A stretch of DNA of 60,000 nt from Symsagittifera roscoffensis (taxonomy: Eukaryota; Xenacoelomorpha; Acoela; Convolutidae). Within the stretch, counting starts at the first letter, position 1, and each line of letters opens with the position of its first letter. The stretch spans positions 38,341,649 to 38,401,648 of the forward strand of contig NC_087068.1 in NCBI RefSeq assembly GCF_963678635.1. Reading direction: 5' to 3'. The notes under the pieces are model-generated. The model ran no database searches. It was not told the DNA's origin and saw only the letters and a program-made list of their open reading frames with translations. The position numbers and the translations under genes were made by a program. Shown here one piece after another: positions 55,701-60,000 of the stretch.

Positions 55701-58700
55701 TGGGCGGATAAACTATTACCGTTCGACTTTACCGTAGAACACTTACCCGGTAAAGATATGGGATTTGTCGATTATATATCCCGACACCCATCGGGTGAAC
55801 CCGTACCAGTTTCTCTGGATGACGAGAAGTTTGTTATCGCTTCAGTAAACCAGATTAGTACACTCCTAGGCTTTGATCACCTTATGCCAAAAAATTCGTG
55901 GGCGCAAATAAGAAATAAATTTTCTCAACATTTCTTAGCACATGACGTCACTTCTTGCAATGCGATTAGCCAGTCAACAGATCATATGACCAGTCAAGAA
56001 ATAGAACGTGAGAAACGAATTGCTAATGCCGCTGAAACTTTCCAAGCGATATCTAACCATTCCAACATTTCAGTGTGTCAAAATTCTCACTCGCGTACAG
56101 AACTGTGTGACTCATCTTGCAAAACTAACGACTTTTTTACGAATTTTAAAATCCTGAAAGAAATGGCAGAACAAATTGAATTTAACCAACAAAAAGAACT
56201 TACTACTAAAGAAAACACGGACGTTTTAACACCAAATACTAGTAACCCGTCGGACAAACCCGAGAATAGATCACCTAGCAAAAAGAAAACAGTTAACTTA
56301 TTCCCTTTCTCTTGGCCGGAAATATTTGACTCTAAATTTATGTCCCTCTTATCGAAACAAGATCTAATTCTGAAAAAGATAATCAAGGCAATCGAGGAAG
56401 ACCGAAAACAGGATATCCTACAACTGGGAAACTATTATAAGTCATATTTGAATAACTTACATGTCAGTGGAGGATGCCTCTATTTGGACAACCGTTTAGT
56501 AATCCCAGCATGCCTAAGATCGACTATGCTGAACAGACTACACGAAGCCCACCCCGGCCAGTTCGCAATGAAAAGCCTGGCAACGCAATACATCTGGTGG
56601 CCGAAAATTTACCGTGAAATCCAAGTCCACGGCGAAAATTGTATAGAGTGCGTGAAAGCAGGTAAAAATTTGAAACCTCTTATAAAACACAATACCCTAG
56701 GGGAACTCCCAATGGTCGAAGAACCAAACCAAGAAATGGAATTAGATTTCGCTGGTCCGTTACCTTTAGTATGGGGAACAAAAAAATACATATTGGTGTG
56801 TGTAGACAGATTTTCAAAATTCCCATCAGCTCAAATAACATCCAGTACATCGGCAAAATCTATTATAAACTTCCTTAGTAAATACATTGCTTTACACGGG
56901 ATACCTAGAACAATTAGAACAGATCAAGGATCTGGTTTCATCTCCAAGGAAGTTAGAGAATTCTGCCACGATCACAACATAAAGGTGATATTTAGCCCAG
57001 TGGGTGATCATAGAGCTACGGGATTAGTGGAACGCCTAATCAGGATCATTAAGGAACGACTCCTGGTTATGGCACAAGAACGTCCAAAACCTTCACTAGA
57101 ATCTGCACTCCTGAAAATTATAAAATGCTTAAGAACAGTAACTCAACAGTCGCTTAACTGCTCTCCTTTCGAAGCACATTTCGGTAGATCCCCAAACACT
57201 ATCTGGCATAATTTGGTCAAATCACCCTCTTCGAATAACCTTGATTGGAACAAAACTTTGTTATGTATAGATAAAGGCAAAAAACTAATGAGCCGAGAGC
57301 GAAGACATGACTGGGATGCCCCTGACGACATAGAAGATGGAGATGTCGATGAAAATTCATCATCCTCGGAGGATATCTCAAATGCCGTGAGATATGTACC
57401 AACAAGTGCTGGATCCCCAGTAAAAGTCCTCTCCCGGTCAGAAAAAAGAGATGCCTTGGGCATAAAGGACTCAATTCTGAACAACCCGTCGGGTAAGACC
57501 ATTGTTTATCAAAAAATCCAAGATAGAATGAAAAATGAACCATACTATAGAGTACTTAAGGACGAAATCGTAAGGGAATCACATCACACTGTGACTCTAA
57601 AAAATGGTAAAATAATACGTAAATCTGATTTAGCCATTAAAAGACAGTGCACCCAGAAGAAACCAAGTCCGAGAAAACGAGACCAATTAGTTAGATTTTA
57701 TGCGACTAAAGGATTGAGGAAAACTGCAAAACCTCCAAGAAATATCGGATTTAAAAGCTCAAAAACTACCCAAAAGAAACGAAATCTTCAGTGGAAATTT
57801 GAAGAGCTTGACATTGCGAGGCGAAACGCGGCCATGAACAGTTCTAGGGAAACTCTTCTTAGAGAAGAAGAAGAACAGAGAAAGAGACTGAGAACACCGA
57901 TTGGCCTCGAGAGCGACCAAGAACCAAGCCCGTCGGGCAAACCCGAACTTCTTAAAAGTTACCTAAATGAACCCGGAGTGACGATCGAACCACATGATGA
58001 GATGTCAGACGATAATGCTAGTGACTTAATGACACTAAGAGACCTCAAGGAGAAAACACTACTCGAAACTACGAAACGAGACGAACACCTAATGTCCGAC
58101 CGAACAGATCCTAAGCTAGAATCATCAGACCACGCCGACCAGAAGGTCGAGTTAGATGAGATTCCTTTGATCGACTTGGATTCCGGTGACAATGAAAGAG
58201 ACTTTCAAGCGACCCCACAGTTGATTCTCTTGGACACTAGGGAGGAGGGCGATGAAGCGATCCAAGAAATGCCGGTACTTCCAGAGAATCCCGGAGGAGA
58301 GTTCCCTAAACCTACTGGAGAACAAACCACCATGGCGGAGACGGGACCCAAACAAACACATTCTGACCGTTCTACGAAGACACAGAAATTGTCCGGTACT
58401 GCTAAAAGGAAAGCGTCATCTCCAATGAAATCACCACCCTCGAAAAAACTGTCAGAAATTTTTACACGTCAGAACACCAGACCTATGCGAACTAGGCAGC
58501 CTCCCAAGATGCTAGGCGAGAGAGTATTTACCAATATAGTCGATCTAACTGAGGAAGATCGTGATGCCCTAGAATTCGGTTCACCTAGTTTAGTCTCAGT
58601 ATGTTCAACGTTGGAAGCAACTACGGTAGAAATGGAAAGCCACCATGTCGACCTAGTAGACCTGACAACATTAACACCACCTTCATCTTCACGGCCTACT

Positions 58701-59003
58701 ATAGTTCACTTGCGAGAAGAAAACGATGCGTACCCAAGTGACCCAAAGCCCTTAAAAACAGACGATCAAAAGAGTCCTGACAAGAAGGTCAAATTTAGCC
58801 CTGATGTCTGCTCCACGCGATTTAACCCATCGGGCCTATCTTACGAAATTTCAACTTCCACATTTGTCCCCATCGTACCTGACCCAGACTGGCTGAACAC
58901 CTCTTCTATCATTTCGGCGATAGAACTCCTTGGACGGCCAATGACACTGGAGGAGTTAAGGAGATGGACAATAAATAAAGCAGCAAATCGGGAATCTAAT
59001 TAG
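52758..59003 (+). CDS. Gag-Pol polyprotein of the Ty3/gypsy element (2081 aa, single ORF)
   Basis: Makes the capsid, protease, RT-RNase H and integrase needed for retrotransposition. Capsid-like region to about residue 270; two zinc knuckles at about 278-315 (CRNCGQQ...H...C and CNTCGRKGHFAKHC); aspartic protease near 405 with IDSAS where DS/TG is usual, and its second motif NLLGNDILPNLG near 485; RT at about 590-800 with FSSIDLKYAYSQIPL and the catalytic box YLDD (about 741); RNase H at about 885-970 with CDAS, NELELLGLVWAL and TDHKAL; integrase zinc region at about 1260-1300 (LHEAHPG, CIEC) and catalytic Asp 1330 (ELDFAG), Asp 1389 (RTDQGSG) and Glu 1425, exactly a D-35-E spacing. A small C-terminal domain follows near 1590-1630 (VTLKNGKIIRKSDLAIKR). 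About 430 more residues form an acidic, Lys/Ser-rich tail unusual for this family. No frameshift separates Gag and Pol. The start codon is the first ATG after the LTR. Confidence 0.95.
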   Translation: MAQSNESNLRGLEFFWNNSSYENQHDWERWAEKFQLTIIAKDSVDIEDVINPPIRDELIYPMAEPLDPSEDQTRRAEKEERHRVAVQNYNEELKRRRAEDNAKFNGLQIGDIDKKLKSQLYLALGKEGQKCFSHKNPGKKILDVNFAEFWELLKTTFTITTNLTYERFKFFGRRQKEHESLEKFHEILSELAKNCKLGELESELVRDIFITNMRNVEIQKKLCIEYLTPENVLSYVLVHEKGTKIHQQYLKFPTYNPGPRSQYVKNEPTLNIVENNKCRNCGQQFKKGHLSTCPARDRNCNTCGRKGHFAKHCRSSAKTQTNIVDQNRVPQENENIRANPQENPEFEVNLDDFLVLSIDTDNQINAVEDKIERGVRTVFNHEGLELKKTLKVALGKFNPYYTEIQIDSASPVSFMKKDLLHELKIRDRFVKLEPVDEITKKAYQGFGSTINIIGKVRVKIQSKGWEANDQKLFITEGAERNLLGNDILPNLGIIVFQKQPPPNGSNSRENKKVPPIGTNVNQVKFASDIQQDQNQETSSQREFKLYISKHFPDLIKRTGRSKNYVVNTYFNEPIKPIQVKGKRIPIHLLPKVKLCIDQLLSDGHIEKLSRCSEDCFISPIVITAKRDGSIKLALNSKLLNKQIFRNRYQMPNLFELIDNVAVTISGHDQRNIWFSSIDLKYAYSQIPLSKKASNQCNFNIVGGEVTGSYRFKTGFYGLGDMPNEFQRIMDRLTEKLPNTHCYLDDILIATVGSEEEHKKLVINVLKTLDDEGLAIKWEKCTFLTHNIEWLGFRIDAKGTTPLIHKSDAIRNLKEPNCIKDIRSLMGSINQFNKFIPNLASLSTPFRELMQKNKPFKWSTVHTEAFEKIKNEICNTVTNHHFDVKLNTRVKCDASHLGLSASIEQDHWGNWKTVAFASRFLNIAELKYSTNELELLGLVWALDHFKNYLLGKQFSILTDHKALIGALKDDKYTKTAQSRLTRWADKLLPFDFTVEHLPGKDMGFVDYISRHPSGEPVPVSLDDEKFVIASVNQISTLLGFDHLMPKNSWAQIRNKFSQHFLAHDVTSCNAISQSTDHMTSQEIEREKRIANAAETFQAISNHSNISVCQNSHSRTELCDSSCKTNDFFTNFKILKEMAEQIEFNQQKELTTKENTDVLTPNTSNPSDKPENRSPSKKKTVNLFPFSWPEIFDSKFMSLLSKQDLILKKIIKAIEEDRKQDILQLGNYYKSYLNNLHVSGGCLYLDNRLVIPACLRSTMLNRLHEAHPGQFAMKSLATQYIWWPKIYREIQVHGENCIECVKAGKNLKPLIKHNTLGELPMVEEPNQEMELDFAGPLPLVWGTKKYILVCVDRFSKFPSAQITSSTSAKSIINFLSKYIALHGIPRTIRTDQGSGFISKEVREFCHDHNIKVIFSPVGDHRATGLVERLIRIIKERLLVMAQERPKPSLESALLKIIKCLRTVTQQSLNCSPFEAHFGRSPNTIWHNLVKSPSSNNLDWNKTLLCIDKGKKLMSRERRHDWDAPDDIEDGDVDENSSSSEDISNAVRYVPTSAGSPVKVLSRSEKRDALGIKDSILNNPSGKTIVYQKIQDRMKNEPYYRVLKDEIVRESHHTVTLKNGKIIRKSDLAIKRQCTQKKPSPRKRDQLVRFYATKGLRKTAKPPRNIGFKSSKTTQKKRNLQWKFEELDIARRNAAMNSSRETLLREEEEQRKRLRTPIGLESDQEPSPSGKPELLKSYLNEPGVTIEPHDEMSDDNASDLMTLRDLKEKTLLETTKRDEHLMSDRTDPKLESSDHADQKVELDEIPLIDLDSGDNERDFQATPQLILLDTREEGDEAIQEMPVLPENPGGEFPKPTGEQTTMAETGPKQTHSDRSTKTQKLSGTAKRKASSPMKSPPSKKLSEIFTRQNTRPMRTRQPPKMLGERVFTNIVDLTEEDRDALEFGSPSLVSVCSTLEATTVEMESHHVDLVDLTTLTPPSSSRPTIVHLREENDAYPSDPKPLKTDDQKSPDKKVKFSPDVCSTRFNPSGLSYEISTSTFVPIVPDPDWLNTSSIISAIELLGRPMTLEELRRWTINKAANRESN

Positions 59004-59738
59004 ATGTAGAAACTCCAAAACAGATGTTATCAAAAACATTCTTGATCTACCAAAACTCCATTGTAAAACTTTTAGTACCTGTACGTCCTGTTTATTGTTG
59101 AATGCTACTAACATTCCATGACCCTAGAGTCATACAAACCTCTAGTGCTGTTATTTTAAGCCATAGTTATGATTGGTAACACTTATACCCTTGCTTTTGC
59201 CATAGAATTCAGCCCGAATCTCGTTATAGTTCTGTTAACCCATGGGGCGCTACCACCGGATAACCATTAGATTTATCCATTTTTGGTTCTACCCAGTTAT
59301 TTCGCTTATTATAAGGATAACTCCCTGCATACCTTATGACTCTATTCACCCTGGTGCTATTTCAGTTTCTTGCTTGCCTATAGTCACCAGTCTACAGTTA
59401 TTTCTTCCGACGAATACATATTATTCGATCTAAGGTGCTTTGTTTTGGAATTTTGTTTTTGTTTGTTGAACTTGCCGTCCGGCCCGTCGGGTCCGATCAC
59501 CGGCCTTCCCCGTACTGTACACCCACCCTTTCGACCTGATAACCGTGTAATTGTACTTAGTTTATGATACGCCTCTTGGGCCCTTGATCAAATCTGTGTT
59601 CTTACGAATCTAGATCCACTCTCGGGGGTCCTAGACAATGCGCCTACTGATTCATTCATCTTAGTGCTTAATCATTTTTGTTTTGTTCCCTTCTGGTGAG
59701 GCGAAAGGGATAAATTATAGATAAAATTTCGCGGGGAA
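59004..59738 (+). other. 3' non-coding region of the gypsy element
   Basis: 735 bp between the ORF stop and the 3' LTR. Less AT-rich than genomic flank. Contains one CCCGTCGGG word (59483-59491) in a GC-rich patch and purine-rich tracts at its end. No envelope-like ORF is visible (longest frames about 60 codons). Confidence 0.7.
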
Positions 59739-60000
59739 TGTAAAAGTATTATGGTTTGTTTATTTAACCTCTGATCTTAACTTACCATCGACCTTTAAGT
59801 TGTTAATTTATATACCTGCCAAAAGCGCAACGGCTTTTGGTAGACTCTGAATTGGACACTATCTTTTATGATACGTAACAAATCAATCGCAACCAATTCA
59901 ATCTTTTAAACCTCTCTTAACTTAGATAGAATCCCCGTCTTTTATTTAGTCTTAAATAAAAGCCTACAATTTTAGTAGGAATCTTAATCATCCACAGTCT
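59739..60000 (+). repeat. 3' LTR of the Ty3/gypsy element (first 262 bp)
   Basis: Identical to 52436-52697, including the first two stem-loops, the AATAAA and the third stem-loop. Truncated only by the end of the window. Confidence 0.95.

Larger units (their letters stand above)
52436..60000 (+). mobile_element. Ty3/gypsy LTR retrotransposon, nearly complete, young
   Basis: Organisation: LTR (52436-52730), a 27-bp leader, one Gag-Pol ORF (52758-59003), 735 bp of non-coding DNA and the 3' LTR (from 59739, cut by the window end; it should finish about 33 bp beyond). No stop or frameshift, and no visible LTR difference over 262 bp, so insertion was recent. Base composition is clearly less AT-rich than the surroundings. 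A TGG that could begin the primer-binding site is at 52738, seven bases past the LTR, with the tRNA not identified. A purine-rich AGGCGAAAGGGA (about 59699-59710) and GCGGGGAA just before the 3' LTR are candidate polypurine tracts. Confidence 0.93.

Noticed and set aside
59242-59567. Short frames after the gypsy ORF as an envelope gene
   Set aside because: Only 63-65 codons, with no signal peptide plus ectodomain plus anchor arrangement, and interrupted by stops.

Overview
The window looks like AT-rich genomic DNA from an invertebrate animal, not a microbe or plasmid. Spliced host exons with short introns are visible (SNW1/SKIP, a cathepsin-L-type first exon), and nearly everything else is mobile or repetitive DNA. 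The retroelement mix (Penelope-like elements, RLE-type non-LTR elements with N-terminal zinc fingers, a Ty3/gypsy element) together with the AT bias points to a cnidarian such as Hydra. That placement is inference from family knowledge, not proof.

Layout. 1-16.5 kb: a decayed plus-strand RLE-type non-LTR retrotransposon (about 610-3535), then a block carrying minus-strand host exons (the C-terminus of an unidentified gene followed about 100 bp later by the first two coding exons of SNW1), then a decayed minus-strand Penelope-like element (PLE). About 4.2 kb of this (2777-6994) is present a second time at 8999-13271, where the SNW1 exons are clearly broken. A second, different RLE element lies on the minus strand at about 13.93-16.48 kb. 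16.5-33 kb: mostly non-coding, with a very degraded gypsy relic (RT and RNase H motifs near 22.1-22.6 kb), DNA-transposon-like elements with readable terminal inverted repeats (TIRs), an isolated cathepsin-L-like first exon (28550-28813), an ancient degenerate repeat field (29.4-31.4 kb) and two copies of a Helentron-like non-autonomous element. 33.5-45.7 kb: a satellite with higher-order organisation, three near-identical 2.92-kb units followed by 1.31-kb monomers. Each 2.92-kb unit carries one minus-strand exon encoding a heptad repeat with regularly spaced histidines. 45.7-52.4 kb: diverged repeats, a hairpin-rich foldback-like element inserted in a fourth Helentron-like copy, several MITEs with readable 8-bp target duplications, and a relative of the His-heptad exon. 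52.4-60 kb: a young, apparently intact Ty3/gypsy element with one 2081-codon Gag-Pol ORF, a complete 5' LTR and the first 262 bp of an identical 3' LTR.

How it fits together. The insertions are layered: a MITE inside a Helentron-like copy (twice), a foldback element inside another, and satellite monomers that contain recognisable MITE sequence. The gypsy element is the only complete mobile element in view. SNW1 copy A is the best candidate for a living host gene, with its remaining exons expected to the left of base 1.
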